Made by a program: the position numbers and the translations under genes. Under the pieces are notes generated by a model. It did no database searches, was not told the DNA's origin, and saw only the letters and a program-made list of their open reading frames with translations. From contig CM038910.1 of assembly GCA_021904315.1 (NCBI GenBank), forward strand, positions 17,670,001 through 17,734,000: a DNA stretch of 64,000 nucleotides, written 5' to 3'. This document shows positions 1 to 12,630 of the stretch, in pieces. The stretch is from Sphagnum magellanicum. Its lineage: Eukaryota > Streptophyta > Sphagnopsida > Sphagnales > Sphagnaceae. Numbering within the stretch: the first letter of the stretch is position 1; each line of letters starts with the position of its first letter.

Positions 1-150
1 TCGGTCGCATCCATTACATCGTACAGTTGACGACGACGGGATGATGCGATCCGTATTATACAAAACGTATCGTATAATGTATATACACATCGTATTTTAC
101 GGGGCACTGGCCGTCTACGGTTCTTAGAGGGCCGGGGGGGGGGGGGGGGT
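1..150. other. CpG-rich fragment ending in a G16 run
   Basis: The first 130 bases are unusually rich in CG dinucleotides for this window and contain a short imperfect palindrome of the type GTATTATAC...GTATAAT near positions 53-80. A run of 16 G follows at 134-149. No reading frame or known element end is recognised. It may be the edge of a repeat that continues to the left of the window. Confidence 0.3.
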
Positions 151-3100
151 CATAACCATGGTTCTCAAACAATCTAAACCATGGGTTAGCTCTTAACCTC
201 GTCCTTGGGAGATCTTCTCTTTTGGTAACCTTTTGTCATCATTGTATAGAAGAATTAAATACAATCAAAAGTAACTTTGATAAATAAAGAAACAAACTTA
301 TTGATTTTATGAAAATTATATTTCCTAATATCTTAACATAAAGTTTTAGGAAAATTTATTTTTTCATAAAATGTTATGTTTACGATATTGGAAACACTTC
401 ATTTCCAAATGACATGGGAATAACATTAGAACTAACTACAATACAATACAATAAAATAAAATAAAATAAAATTTTGAGGTAGAACACATCACATGTATTA
501 TCCTACATCATAGATAAAATATCATATACTCATAAAAGAAAATTATATGAAACCATAAACAATTTTTAAAAAAATAATAATGATATAAAAGATAGGAATG
601 TTATAAGATGAAAAAAAATATGGAGCACATAAAGTGGATATAAATATTAATAGATGTGCAGAAAAATAATTGACATAGTGACATTGATACACAAGTAGGA
701 AATAAAAATTCTCTAGAGGTTCAAAATAAACAAGACAATGAAATTGATAAACAAAAGGTAAATATTTTCCCATCACACATAGAAATCCAAAATCACATAT
801 TATACTTAAAACATTACAATGATTTCATAAAAAATGCTTCATTTGAATTTAATTATTGTTTTGTTTGTAATGAAAAAACTTTCATGCAAATTTTAATGAT
901 ATGCAATATATCATATTTAAATATAAAAATGAAAAAAGGAGGTGTAGTTGACAAAGTTATATAAATGCAATTGATTTTGGTTTGGTGAAACCAAAATGCA
1001 AAAAGCATGAAATTCATGTCTAAACATTAAGATGTAAATTTGACAATCCTTTAATCGATTTGAAACCCTAATTGAAATATGTAAAATCAAAAATCAAAAG
1101 ATTTTCTCTTTACATCCATCTATTCAAACATGTCAATCACATACATGAAAATGGAAAGCCTTATATTGCTCCTTAAACCTCATTCATTGATTTTCCTTTC
1201 GCTCTTAATGATGTCCTTTAATTATGACATCTTATAATAGCCATAACCTGAATTTGTTTTTGTGAAAATTAACCTTGTAACTCAAAGATTTTTTTTTAAT
1301 TGTTCAAATAGGTTTAATGGCAAGGATCCCCAACATGAATTAGGATTAAATGGCAACTATCCTAGGTGGGTTGTAGCATTTCACAGAAGTGTTATTACAA
1401 GTGGCAACCTAGTAAGTGCCTAAATCTATATATGGTTAATTTAATTACTTTTTTTAAATGAAAAAAATCCCTAAAAAACACATAATTTTCAATTTTTTTC
1501 ATTTAGAATAAAATATTTTCCAAGTTATGAAAATTCATCACATTAATTACAATTCACCTTGTAATGCATTCCACTAAAAATGAGCTTTTTCATACCTATA
1601 AATTAGGTTTTGTAAATTGCAACAACAATCCTAACATCCTTTTTCATACACCTTAGCTTGAAAATGCCCAAGGAACAAACCTAAGCTTTTACTTCTTGAC
1701 ACAAATGTTCATACCATTGTGTGAGGTGTTGTGCATTTTTCAATAGTGTTTCCCATTGTCATTGTTTTCAATGGGTCTACAACTTGGCATGGCAACGTAA
1801 GGATGTAATTTGAAGACAATTAATGTACACCCTAAGATAATGAAAATATTATGGTCGTGAAAGGAGTAGCCCTTTCCATAATGTGAATGTTTAACATATT
1901 CAAATGGGTAACACAACAAGTGGCATCAACCCCCTATTTACATCAATTTACATTAGTCTATTTGATCATGATACATTCCCACTAAACTTTGTCAACAAAA
2001 CAAACTAGTTTAACAATAGCCCATTACGAATTGTCCTATTTTTTTTCCATTTGTGTTTAGGCAATTGCAAAATGCAAAGAGGTTCTTGCAAGTGCACTCC
2101 CAATGCAAGGACTTTTAGTTACATAATTGTGACAACCATCTACAAACTTTGATGCTACACATGTTAATTATGGCATAGGTTTGGATTATTGAACTTTAGT
2201 CATAAGTGGAGGTGACCAAGATACATTTTGTATAGGGAAATGTAAGAAAAGGTCCTAAGTAGACACCAACAATGCTATGGAGTTGTGAAAAACATGAAAT
2301 ACAAGTCTAGACTCACCAACTTCCATTTATTTGATGTTCATAGACACAAGGCCTTTAATTCTTCAAATGATTTTCCATTGATAATGTTGCATATAACAAT
2401 TCAACTCACTATAAATTAAACTCTAAAACTATAAGGACATTTTTTTTTTCATAATCACTTTATTTTGTAATTAAAAATCATGTAGGGTATTTACTTGCAA
2501 TTGTCAAAATTGATAGCAAGAAACATCGTCAAATCAAGTGCAAACACATTTCTAGACCTAACACAAAAAAAAAATTCAATTTCTCAATGTTTGGCTATAT
2601 GATACTTGACCTTATGCACATGGAAAATTATTATGTGGAGGGTGTTCATGTTGTTCATCTCTTCTTTGTCCTCAAAAGCCATTTTCAAGTCTATAACATT
2701 TCTTTCATCAATTCCAACTTTGCAAGAAAAATAGTATATAGAAATGAAACTTTAGAATTGGTTGTCATTTGAGAACAAGATTCTCACATGAACTGTTCCA
2801 AATGGAATTATGAAGCACCCAAATGCAAATCCTTTTCAATGATAATCAACAATTGAAAGGGTAAGAGGATTCATGAAATGTAATGTTCTAAAACCTAGAT
2901 GAAATTATAATGAAAATTATATTTCCCAAAATAATCCATCATGTGACTTCAATAAATGGCAATATCAAAATCACAAAAAAATACCAAATTCAATAAAATG
3001 TTCATTTTGGGAACCTTCAACAATTCATGGAAACAAATTGTAAATGAGACAATTGAATGGTTAGGCTTATGCTTCATAAATAAAGAATGTAAAAAACATG

Positions 3101-4200
3101 AAAGGAATAAAATAATGTATAGTGAAATTTGTAAATTCTGATTTTTCAAAAAAACTTTTCAAATAATAAGTTTGAAAAAATTCAAATTGAAAAAATCAAA
3201 CTTAATGCATTATTAAAAAAACAAAGTTAACTAGTTCTTCAAAATGTATCAAGTAAAAATGTGGATTTCCAATATAACATTTTATTTGATTCAACATTGA
3301 ATTAATATGCCTATAATGTATAAGAGTTTTTTAAACTATATTTTAATAACAATTTGAACTTTGTATGTGGCTATTTTTTTCGTTTTTCCTTTTCATTTCT
3401 TTTTCCCATTTTTTTCAAGGAAACCCATTGAATCATTATTAAAATGGGTTATAGGTAGAACTAACTAATTGTACTACCCCCTAAATCTCCCCCAAAAGAC
3501 ACTTCCTTCTTTCCCCCAAAAAAGAAAAAAGGTTCAAAATAAAAGAATAAAAGAAAAGTGTTCACAAACTTGCATAGATTCATTTTGATTTTACACCCTG
3601 GTTGGATATTTATTTTGATTTTAAAACCTGAACCCTAAATTGGGTGCTCGTTGAAATGGTAATTTTTTTTAAATTTAGAAACTAAATCCCATTCTATAAA
3701 ATGAAAACGTTTTTGTGTTAAAATATTATAACCATTATGAAATCTTATTGACTAAAACTTCCAACCCCAATTTAATAAACCCTCATCAAAATCATGTTAT
3801 AAGCAGTTTGAATTATTTTTTAAAAATAATTGTTACAAAATTTCAAACATTAATGTGAAGATGAAACCACAAACCCTAAACTTGAAAACTCAATCTCTAA
3901 AAAATTGAACCATAAACTAAGAGAGGCAACCCAAAAACCTAAAACTTTAATCTTAAAAACTGAAATTACCCATGCACCATGGATTTTTTGGCACTTTTAT
4001 AAACACCTTCTATGACTTGTTCAAATGATGTGTTTAAGTTAATGAACACATGTAACCATCATGTTTATAATACAACAAATTATAAATCAAATATTGATGT
4101 TTCCAAAAATAATGTTAATATTATTTTCTTCAACCTGTAATTGATAAAAAAATCATTTTAATAATAACACCTAAGAATGTTGAATTTTTACTTATTAAAA
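151..4200. other. AT-rich intergenic DNA
   Basis: About 4 kb with only short, low-complexity open frames (below about 80 codons) that show no recognisable domain. It is dense in A and T runs and has no RNA gene, terminal repeat or long duplication that I can see. Treat as intergenic or heavily decayed repeat DNA. Confidence 0.5.
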
Positions 4201-4310
4201 GGACTAGTGGTAATCCGTGCCTACAAGGCACAGACGGTGGGCCAGCACGGGTGGGCTGGGCACCTCTGGCCCATCGTCACACTCAAGGTTTTTTTTTTTT
4301 TTTTTTGCCC
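4201..4310. other. GC-rich island followed by T18
   Basis: A GC-rich stretch of about 85 bases (4205-4288) interrupts the AT-rich background and ends in a T18 run at 4289-4306. It holds GGGCC-type repeats (gtgggccagcacgggtgggc). It looks like the terminal part of some repeat or a retroposed fragment, but no promoter boxes, terminal repeat or target duplication could be identified. Confidence 0.25.
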
Positions 4311-4610
4311 CTCAGTAATAAATAATTAGTGATATCGACGTGTAAATTTGTGAGCCCTTGAAAAGACTATTGCAAAAGTGATCTAAGGCTCATATTACCC
4401 CATGAACTACTTAGGCTACTTATTACCTTAAGTTTACTTCACTTTTATTTTTACTTGCTTTAATTTATTACTTTTTACTTACGTAATTACTTACTTGCTT
4501 TTGCTTACGTAACAACTCATTTACTTTATTTACTTTCATTATATTATTACTGTTGTAACCAAGGTCAAACAAAACTTTAAATGCCACGGTAATTTTTTTT
4601 TATTTTTTTA

Positions 4611-4798
4611 ATTATTTACCACAATTAACTGCCCTAGAAAGTAGTGGTAATAACTGTCATGTTGTTGGGGAGATCAGGTTTTACAGACAGACAGGTAAAA
4701 AATTCTTTTTTTGGATTATTTACCACAATTAACTACCCTAGAAAGTAGTGGTAATAACTGTCATGTTGTTGGGGAAATCAGGTTTTACAGACAGACAT
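4611..4798. repeat. Tandem duplication, two 84-bp copies
   Basis: Copies at 4611-4694 and 4715-4798 start with attatttaccacaattaact and end with ttttacagacagaca. They differ at very few positions and are separated by a 20-base A/T-rich spacer, a period of 104 bases. The near identity suggests a recent duplication. No coding function is apparent. Confidence 0.8.
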
Positions 4799-4799
4799 A

Positions 4800-7700
4800 C
4801 ACACTGACAGATGTAGTGAATTAATATATAAGATTAATAAATCGTTAAACAATGCAAATCCATGGATATTGATGATTTACAAATGTAACCACAGTCTCAA
4901 GTTTATAGTAGCTTTTAGTAAAGATAGCAAGTCCTTAATTTATTACATCACATAATACATCATAAAAACATCCATCTACAATACACAAATATATTTTCTT
5001 TTGCAAATTGGATTACAGAAATCAAAATAACTAATGAAATCACATATTTGCATCATTCAATTAACAAAAATTCTTATTTGCTCATAAAATGGTTCAATAC
5101 AATTGAAATTCAACAAGAAATATCAACTATTAAAACAATTAATTATTTGTTGAGCTTATTAATTCATTTAATTAATTATGATTTCACTTGCATCATTTGG
5201 TATAGTTTATCAAAATGCGTACAATAACAAGAAATCAATAAAACCAACCAAAACATAAATGATAATTTCACAAATGACACATTTGAAACATTTACATCTA
5301 ATTAAAAGTATAAAAAATTGATGTGATAGTATGCATAACAATGACACCAAAAGGAATGATGTGTTCATTGCATTGATTAAAATCAAGATGTCATTTTGAA
5401 GTAAGTTGTAAGTAGATGGAATTGTCAATCTATGGTTTGGGGAGTTCACTTTCATTTTTTTCCAAATAACCTTTGAAAAGAAAAAAGGTGAAACATACTA
5501 AAAATACTAACATACAAAAAAAGCTCCTTTATTTCACATGTTACATAAAATATACAAAGAATAACTTCTTCTCGTAGTGAGAATACAAATAAATTTGAAA
5601 AAAACAAAGTGATGTGTTGAGACATTTAGACAAAGTTTGTAAGAGCACATTGGGAAAACAAAAACATCACTAATATCAAGCTTGAGTACAAACCACAAAC
5701 AACATCCAAGATGTGTAAAAGTACAAAACCTTGGTCCTAAAACAAATGTGCAACAAAGAGTAACTTGATTTTAAGGTTAGATAGCTAAAATAGCTAATTC
5801 AACCTCGTTGGACTTGTTCCCTTAGTAATTCCAAACATTATTTATGCAAACATAATTGGAACTTTATGGATGATGATAATAACATATAAATTCTGTAGAA
5901 AGGGTTGGTTGACAATCATGTGGACCCATCCTCCCCAATTGCATTTTCGTCATATCCAAGATGGCATCTCCTCCAATATGAGATGGGGTGCCAAACACCA
6001 ACTTGCACATTCAATAATATGATACTATCACCTTGTGTCATCATTTGATAACCTTTGTTATGCAACCACATAACCAAACCAAGAACTCAAGAATATAAAC
6101 TCCTTTAACACTGATGTGCAAAATGTATCTTTGTCAACAATTTAGAAACACAATCAAAAGGATTATGAGGTTTTTTAGATTGTAAACCTCAACATGCTAC
6201 CAATTCCTCCATGATCCTAAACCCCAAACCTTGCTCAACATTGGATTAAGAGTGAAAAAAAAAAATGACATTGCAAGTTGGTGTATGCTTCTTGTTGCTA
6301 TACTTGTTTTGCTCTTTTTGTTTTGGTAGACATCTACATAGATTTCAAACTCAAAAAGGATGACAACACAATAATAGATGTTGATATATCAATCTCATTA
6401 TGTACAACAACACTTGATCAACATCAAGAGTAATGAATTGTTACACTTTTATCCACTCATGTCTTTGTGCATTTTTGGGTTTTTTTAAAAATAAATAAAT
6501 TCATAGTATTTGTCAAGACCTTGGATCATTGTTTCAAAAAAAATTGTAAGCTTGACATTGTATTAACTTCAACAAAGTGTGTTGTGTACAAACATGGTTC
6601 ATAAGAGTTATTGTAAATCACTTGGATCCTTGTGACTAAAATTAATTGGGAGCTTTTGAGCCTCTTAAAAAATTGATATTTTCTATTAGTATTTAGTCAT
6701 ATGAAGCTTGAAAAGGCTTAGATTTCAACTAGGTTTTGACTTGTTTTGATATCTTCCCATACCTTTTCGAAATCTTCATACTTTTTATGAATGTATTTTT
6801 TGAATCCATGAGGTCATATCTTGTTGAAGCCATCTATTGTTTGTAGCCAACCAACAAACAAACATCAAAAATTGGAACTTTCAAACTTTGTCTAGTGATC
6901 AAACTCCTAATAATTGGTATGTTGCAAAGGTGAACTACAGAAGGTGAAGAGAGAAGTTGCATGGAAAATCTTATCTTAGGTGGTATGAAAAGGAAAAGAG
7001 GTTTGTCTTTTGTTTTTTATGGACCATTTTGAACCTAATTCATTTAGTTTCACCATCCTCATTTACCCACAACCAACTCTGTAAAACACCATTGCATTTT
7101 TTCCTATGCATATTTTGGTCCTTCAATAGGTTGAAAAAATGTTGCTCATTGACATCAAAGTGATGTTGCAACAACAATAATTTACACAATTTGATAGGTA
7201 CTCTCCAACTTCTCATAATAACATCCATTGGGTGGAAGGTACCCACTGACTTGTCCCTCTTCATTATCCTTATCATTGCAACATTGTCCTTCTACAATGT
7301 CACCATTACGATGATGCCTTATGTAAGAGCAGGGTCTATAAGCAGACCCTTCCATTTCGTCCTCCCTTTAACCTATCAACCTTGAGGGAATCTCAAATCT
7401 GAAAGGATCTACTAATAAACTTTTCTCCTATACACAAAGTCCAAGATTGTGATGGGCACTACTATTGTATTAATTCATTACCTTGTCCCTATGCATGTTA
7501 TTCATCATCTATTAAACATTTGCTTGTACCCAATTCAGCATTAGTCAACATTTGTCGTAGCAAAAGGCCTATGAGAAAGATGACGTTTGTTGTAGCAAAA
7601 GGCTTGGGAGTGAAAAGATGATTGGTGAATGTTGATAGCCAACAACAAGAGAATCATTTCCTATCTCCATTTTATTAGAAGGAAGTCCAAAGAAGTATGT

Positions 7701-8980
7701 TTGACTCTCTCTTTCTCTCTCTCTCTCTCCAAGAAATATGAGAATGTTAGTTGTCATGAGGAGTACTAAATTTTGTACTCTTTCTTTAGAGTATGAGAAG
7801 TTAGTTTTCATGTGTGGATTTAGCTCCAACTTTGTGAGTTGCTATTTGCAACCACCAGCAATCACTCAAGCTTTTGTTGGGGCTGATTTTTCTTTGCTCT
7901 CTTGGTGACAAGCAGCAAATGGTGATGACAATGGTTTAGAGCAGCTCCACCCATGGCCCTTCAAGAGTATTTCTCACAATCCAAGATTAGTTATCTACTT
8001 TTTCCAAACGTCACCCATAAAACCGAAATTGGGACCAGAAAAAGGTGGGAGATGACTAATTGGAACCCACCTGGACCAATCAAACCATCTGGCCAATCAA
8101 CAGCAGGTGTTAGGATTTGCTATGCCTTTCAGCCAGCCTCAACATCCCGTGCAAAAATGTTGGGCATGCAAAAATAGCGGGCCAAAACTATTTTGCTGAG
8201 CCAAATCAGCATTGCTTGAAGTTCCCTCATCAAAAATTTATTGTCCAGTGCACTGGTAGAGTTGCTCTTGCTGTGTTATGGTAGTGCAATTGCAGAGGAG
8301 GTTGCACCAGCTTTGAACATGCATCATTACCGCCACCCACCCACCCACTACCTTCGAATTCATGGTTTCATCCCCAGTAGGTAGGTATGTGATCTGCTAA
8401 GTACATTTTGTGTCTATATGCATCAATGGAAACTTTGTAGTTCATTATGAGAAACTGGTGGCAATGACCTTGACAACCTGATGACAAAATAAGGACTTGA
8501 GGACCTTGGATTGCAGTGCAGAAGGCTAGGATGAGATTGTTGTTGCTGCACAGACAACTAGTACTTTGTGGTCTTTGCAGCAGCTCATATAGGTGTACAT
8601 GCTTTCCGCTGCAAACTTTCTATCTGCAATTCTCCACAAAGCTGGAATTCTGATGCAACACTTTGCACAAGAGGTATATTCAAGCTTCTGAACCATTGTA
8701 AGAATTATCCAGATCCAGCACCAAGTATATAGCACACACATCTTACTGCAACTTGCAAAACTTCCTGTGTTGTCTGTCCAAAATGAAACACCCCAGTACT
8801 GCTTCAACCCCTTGGTGAGTATCATACATAATGCCTGGTGTGAAGAAAAACACAACACATAAACATCAAGAATTGAGTAAGGGAGTTGGACAAGATGAGG
8901 CAAATTGGCTGCAAAGGAGTTTTTTATCACCTTCCTTTACATCTTTCCCATCACTGCTCTTAACACTTGTATCATAGTGC
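4800..8980. other. Intergenic DNA, (CT)n microsatellite at 7705-7729
   Basis: No gene recognised. Open frames are short and without family motifs. A CT-rich microsatellite lies at 7705-7729. From about 7900 base composition becomes less AT-rich, suggesting approach to the gene on the minus strand whose stop codon is at 9766; part of 7900-9765 may be its 3' region. Confidence 0.45.
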
Positions 8981-8989
8981 CCGTCTTGG

Positions 8990-9149
8990 AGCACATCAAC
9001 TTCTAGTTGTGAATGGAAGGATTTTGACAAGAAGCTCTGGTGGAGCAAAGAAAATTCTAGTTATGAATTTGGGAATTTAACAATAAGAAGAAGCTCTGGA
9101 GCACATATAAAATTTGAGTTGTGAATGAAGGAATTTTGACAAGAACCTG
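8990..9149. repeat. Diverged direct duplication, about 53-bp units
   Basis: The segment at 8990-9042 (ggagcacatcaacttctagt through gacaagaagctctgg) recurs in diverged form at 9097-9149 (ggagcacatataaaatttga through gacaagaacctg), spaced by about 107 bases. The two copies share the core gttgtgaatg-aaggA-ttttgacaagaa. No coding frame is evident. Confidence 0.6.
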
Positions 9150-9391
9150 AATTGACAATCATATGCAAAGGATCTTTGTGCATGTGGTTGTACCTTGTAA
9201 CAACAGTGCAGGAAAATCTGTTTACAAAGAATACCTGATAAAACTGGAGAAGGAAGAAGAGATCTGAAAATGATTTTCTAACACTCTTTCCAACTTGCTT
9301 GGTCCTTGCTTCAGGATCCTCAACTTGCAGAGGGTCATCACCTCAAGAAGATGGACATCAAGCCTCTTGAATGATTAGCATAAAGATCTTT

Positions 9392-9419
9392 GTGTGTGTG
9401 TATGTGTGTATGTGTGTTG
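9392..9419. repeat. (GT)n microsatellite
   Basis: Alternating GT with occasional AT interruptions. It lies about 350 bases beyond the stop codon of the RING-H2 gene on the minus strand, so it may lie in or near its 3' untranslated region. Confidence 0.8.
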
Positions 9420-9765
9420 TAGTTTGTCAATTCTTACCCAAGACTTGATCCAAGGACTAGTTCCAGTATCAGCTTGATTGTTGCAAGCTTTTGTCTCTGC
9501 CTGGCATCTGCTGATTGCATTTCATCTTCAAGGTGAGCTTCAAAGTGAGCACACACATATAAGGACCTGTGGCTGTGCACTGTAGCTTAAGAATCTGTAG
9601 CTTTGCCTGTTTTGAAGCAGATCAGTGAGGAGGAGGCATCATAAGTCTTTTCTTTTCAGAGCCTCGAAGATAGATTCCAACCTGTAACCTTGTCATGGAC
9701 CTTCAAGAGTTGGGCATGATGGCTATCTCTGTTGCTTTTGCTTGCTTGAAAGCTTGAATGATTTT

Positions 9766-11810
9766 TTATTGCGGTGTTATAATCTGTTGCTGTGATGGAG
9801 TTGCTTGACCAGAAGGTGCAGAGTTATTAGAGCTTTTCTCACTCCCTGCTAACCACTGCATAGTTCTTCTTGCAAAAGATTGGATAGACCCATTTCCGCT
9901 GCTGCTGCTCTCTCTTGTGAGAGCCGCGACTGCTCCTCCACCCTGTTGTGTCTGCTCCAAAGGATTAAAGGCAGCAGCAGTTTGTGGTGGCACCACTGCT
10001 TGATGAACATCTTCTTCTACTTGCATTGGAACTGGAAGTTGTGGTCTTCTGTCGGATGCAGATCTGCTCAAGGAAAATGACCCAAGCCCTCGCAAACTGG
10101 AGAAGCTCCATCGATCTGAACCTGCTGCTCGAACCTCATGAGGTGCACCACCACCTACATTGGCATTCATCAAGCTAGACTTCCCATGATTCCTTACATC
10201 AGCAGCTTGCATGATCTCAATGGGGAGGAGCTTCATGGACCTGCTGGACTGATGATGAGTCTGTGCTGGAGAATTCTGCTGGTCCAAAAATGCAATATCT
10301 ATGGTAATCCACTCATCTTCATCTCGTGCTGATGTCAACTCACTAAGCATATGTTTCTCCTCCTCAACTCTTCTTCCTTGGCCCGACATGTTCTCACTGT
10401 TCTCAGCTTTGGTCTGAAGTTCAACAAGGGAGGAGGCAGCAGAGGAAGCGGCAGCAGTTCCCATATCTGCTGCTACTACTTTGGCAGAGCCATTTGCTCC
10501 AAGTCGCTGAGATCCGTATGGAAACAGACTTTCAACATCGTAGAGATGATCCGTGTGATGATCTTTGCCTGTGAGATTTGGGAATTTGAGACTGGAGGCT
10601 CGTCGAGGACCTTTGTCTACTAAAATCGGAGCAAGCGATGGATATCTGGCTGAAGAAGAAGATGAAGACGCCGCTGCCACCAGCAGCTCCTCCCGCACTT
10701 CTACCCCAAGAGCTGCTTGTCGGAACGATTCCGAGTTACGAGAGAGTGCAAGCCTTGCACTGTGCCTCTCGCTCCCCACTCTGCCAACTTGCGACGACGA
10801 TCCCATTCCACTCCCGCCGCCGCCGCCGCTTCCTAAGGAATTGCACACCACACCACAAGCTCAACACCCAGTTCAAGAGTTTCTGACAAGAGCAAGTTCT
10901 CGACAGACAGACGCAAGGGCGGATGCGGATGATGGGGAAGTGGGGGATGAAGAGGAGAAGAGCTTTGAAGTCTACCTTGTGTAGTATCCTCGTCGTCTGC
11001 AGTCTGCTGCGATGGAATTCCATCAAAGCTAAGAGTGAAGCTTGCAGGGATGCGACGGCCCCCCTCACGCGCAGACCCAAAAGCTTCTTCTGCAGCTTCC
11101 AACATTCTTCTGGAGATCTCCCCAATTGCTGCGGCAGGTCCTCTTCCTCCTCCTCCAGCTCCTCCTCCTTCAACGAGCTCTTTGAAAAGAGGGCGAAGAT
11201 TGGAGCGACAAAGGGGACAAGTAGAGTGCGACTGCAACCAAACATCGATGCAATCCAAATGGAAAGCGTGATTACAACCAGGGAGCAAGCGCAAGTGTTC
11301 GTCTTGATCAAACTCGTTCAAGCAAACCGCACAGTCCAGAGACTCCTTGGAGCCTCCTCTTCTTCCTTCCTTCAAGCTCTCCTTGACAACGGAGTAGCTC
11401 ACCACAGGCATCGCCTCCACCAGCGCTTTGTCGATCCCTTGTCCTCTAGGCATATCTAACGACAACTGATCCTCTGAAGCAAAAGCGGCAGCTGCGGCAG
11501 CTGCCGCTACTCGTCGCTGTGCTACTCTAGAGCTAGTGATGTTGTTGCCATGATGCACCTCCAATCCTCGAGCACATCTTCTCATGTAGACTGAAAAGAA
11601 AGCCACGAAGATGAAAGCACCCACTAGCACCACGACGATGATGGCCATACTGGGGCTGAATTTCGGACCAGGCGTGCTTGCTCCCGGCGGCGGCGGCGCC
11701 TCCTCGTAGCTGTTGTACGTCGTCGGGACTTGGCTGGCATTCCCCAGCACCACCTCTCCAGGATCAAACCCTTGAGCGGAGGATGGTGCTGCAACAACAC
11801 CACGACCCAT
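9766..11810 (-). CDS. ATL-type RING-H2 E3 ubiquitin ligase, probably two exons (11810-10976 and 10832-9766)
   Basis: Membrane-anchored RING-H2 E3 ligase of the plant ATL family, which transfers ubiquitin from E2 to substrates. From the ATG at 11810: one membrane segment at residues 53-76; the ATL 'GLD' region as GIDKALVEAMPVVSY (125-139); a complete RING-H2 at 160-201 (C-x2-C-x15-C-x1-H-x2-H-x2-C-x10-C-x2-C, with the usual Pro before the third Cys and DVWLQSHSTCPLC). This frame runs on to a stop at 10833. A second frame of over 350 codons (to 9766) holds Ser/Arg-rich motifs RWSFSSLRG, SLSRSASDRR and SFARRTMQWL, which resemble long-ATL C-termini. A phase-1 intron joins them: donor CAAG/GTAGAC (GT at 10975), acceptor CCTTAG/GAAGC (AG ends 10833), giving 633 residues; another in-phase acceptor at 10860 would add 9. 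Upstream of the ATG an in-frame WLKLLLLVI resembles a signal-peptide core but has no ATG, so a 5' exon is possible. Family certain; splice model inferred. Confidence 0.8.
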
Positions 11811-12049
11811 GATCACGAGCAGCAGCAGCTTCAGCCAGCCAGTTCACTACTGTTTCCAGCACTCAGAGAGAATCCCACCACCCTTGCGACAAGCTTTCTT
11901 CTCCAAACCATCTACAACTTCTTGCGACACAGGTAACATACGGAAATTTTCCCTTTTCTCGATCGAGCCTTCTGATCGACCCTTTTCTCAACCTTTCTCA
12001 AACCCTTTGTTCTCCCCCTCCCCCGCCTGCTTGCTTGCTTGCTTGCTTG

Positions 12050-12630
12050 TTTGCTTGCTTGCAGCAGCAACTGACAACAAAACAATGTCTTCTACAACCT
12101 TCAAATCCCTCCCAGTTGCTACTTGCAACTACTTTACCCACAATCACATAATATTATTCCCTTTTCTGAATTCTTCACCTCATCACAAAACCTCCAAGAC
12201 CAAGAAGAACAACAACGACAACAAAAACAAGATGATGATGTTGATGATATTGAGGATGGTGCTGATGATGATGTTGATTGTGGTGGTAGTGGTGGGGATG
12301 GTGATGATGATGATGATGCTCCTCCTCCAGCTTGAGCTACTGTTGCTACTGCTGCTGCTGCTGCTGCTGCTGCTGGTGTTGCTGATCTCCAACAAGCAGC
12401 TGATGATGTATCAAACCCAATCTCCCACTCCTTCAACACCATTTCGTGTTGAGCAAACAAAGTTTGAATCTCTAAAAGCACCAGATGTGCATCATCATCT
12501 TTTGCTTCTTCTTTCTTTCTTTCTTTCTTGCTTCTTGCTTCTTCCTTCTCCTTCTTCTCCTTCAGTTGTGGATGCAAAGCCAAGGGTGGCTTCTGCTGTT
12601 GCTGCAGCACATTTTGACGCCATCTAATAT
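12050..12630. repeat. Trinucleotide-rich low-complexity region upstream of the RING-H2 gene
   Basis: Stretches of GAT/GTT repeats (about 12230-12320), a (CTG)8-type run near 12349-12376 and CTTT repeats near 12510-12535. Long frames open on both strands because of the triplet composition. One minus-strand frame contains a non-repetitive segment reading HLVLLEIQTLFAQHEMVLKE (about 12510-12450) but lacks an ATG and any known family. Most likely 5' flanking or 5' untranslated sequence; a small exon cannot be excluded. Confidence 0.55.

Noticed and set aside
8526-8930. 134-codon minus-strand frame past the RING-H2 stop codon
   Set aside because: Cys- and Trp-rich without any motif, and separated from the gene by about 840 bases. 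More likely 3' flank.
10565-10984. Plus-strand frame opposite the RING-H2 second exon
   Set aside because: Shadow of the GC-rich coding strand, and it crosses the intron.
12134-12610. 158-codon minus-strand frame upstream of the RING-H2 gene
   Set aside because: Mostly Lys/Glu, poly-Ala and poly-Ser from simple repeats, no ATG at its start. The short non-repetitive part has no recognised family; noted only as a possible exon.
11809-12627. 272-codon plus-strand open frame
   Set aside because: It consists of triplet repeats (poly-Leu, poly-Met/Val) and overlaps the 5' end and upstream flank of the RING-H2 gene on the other strand. No domain.
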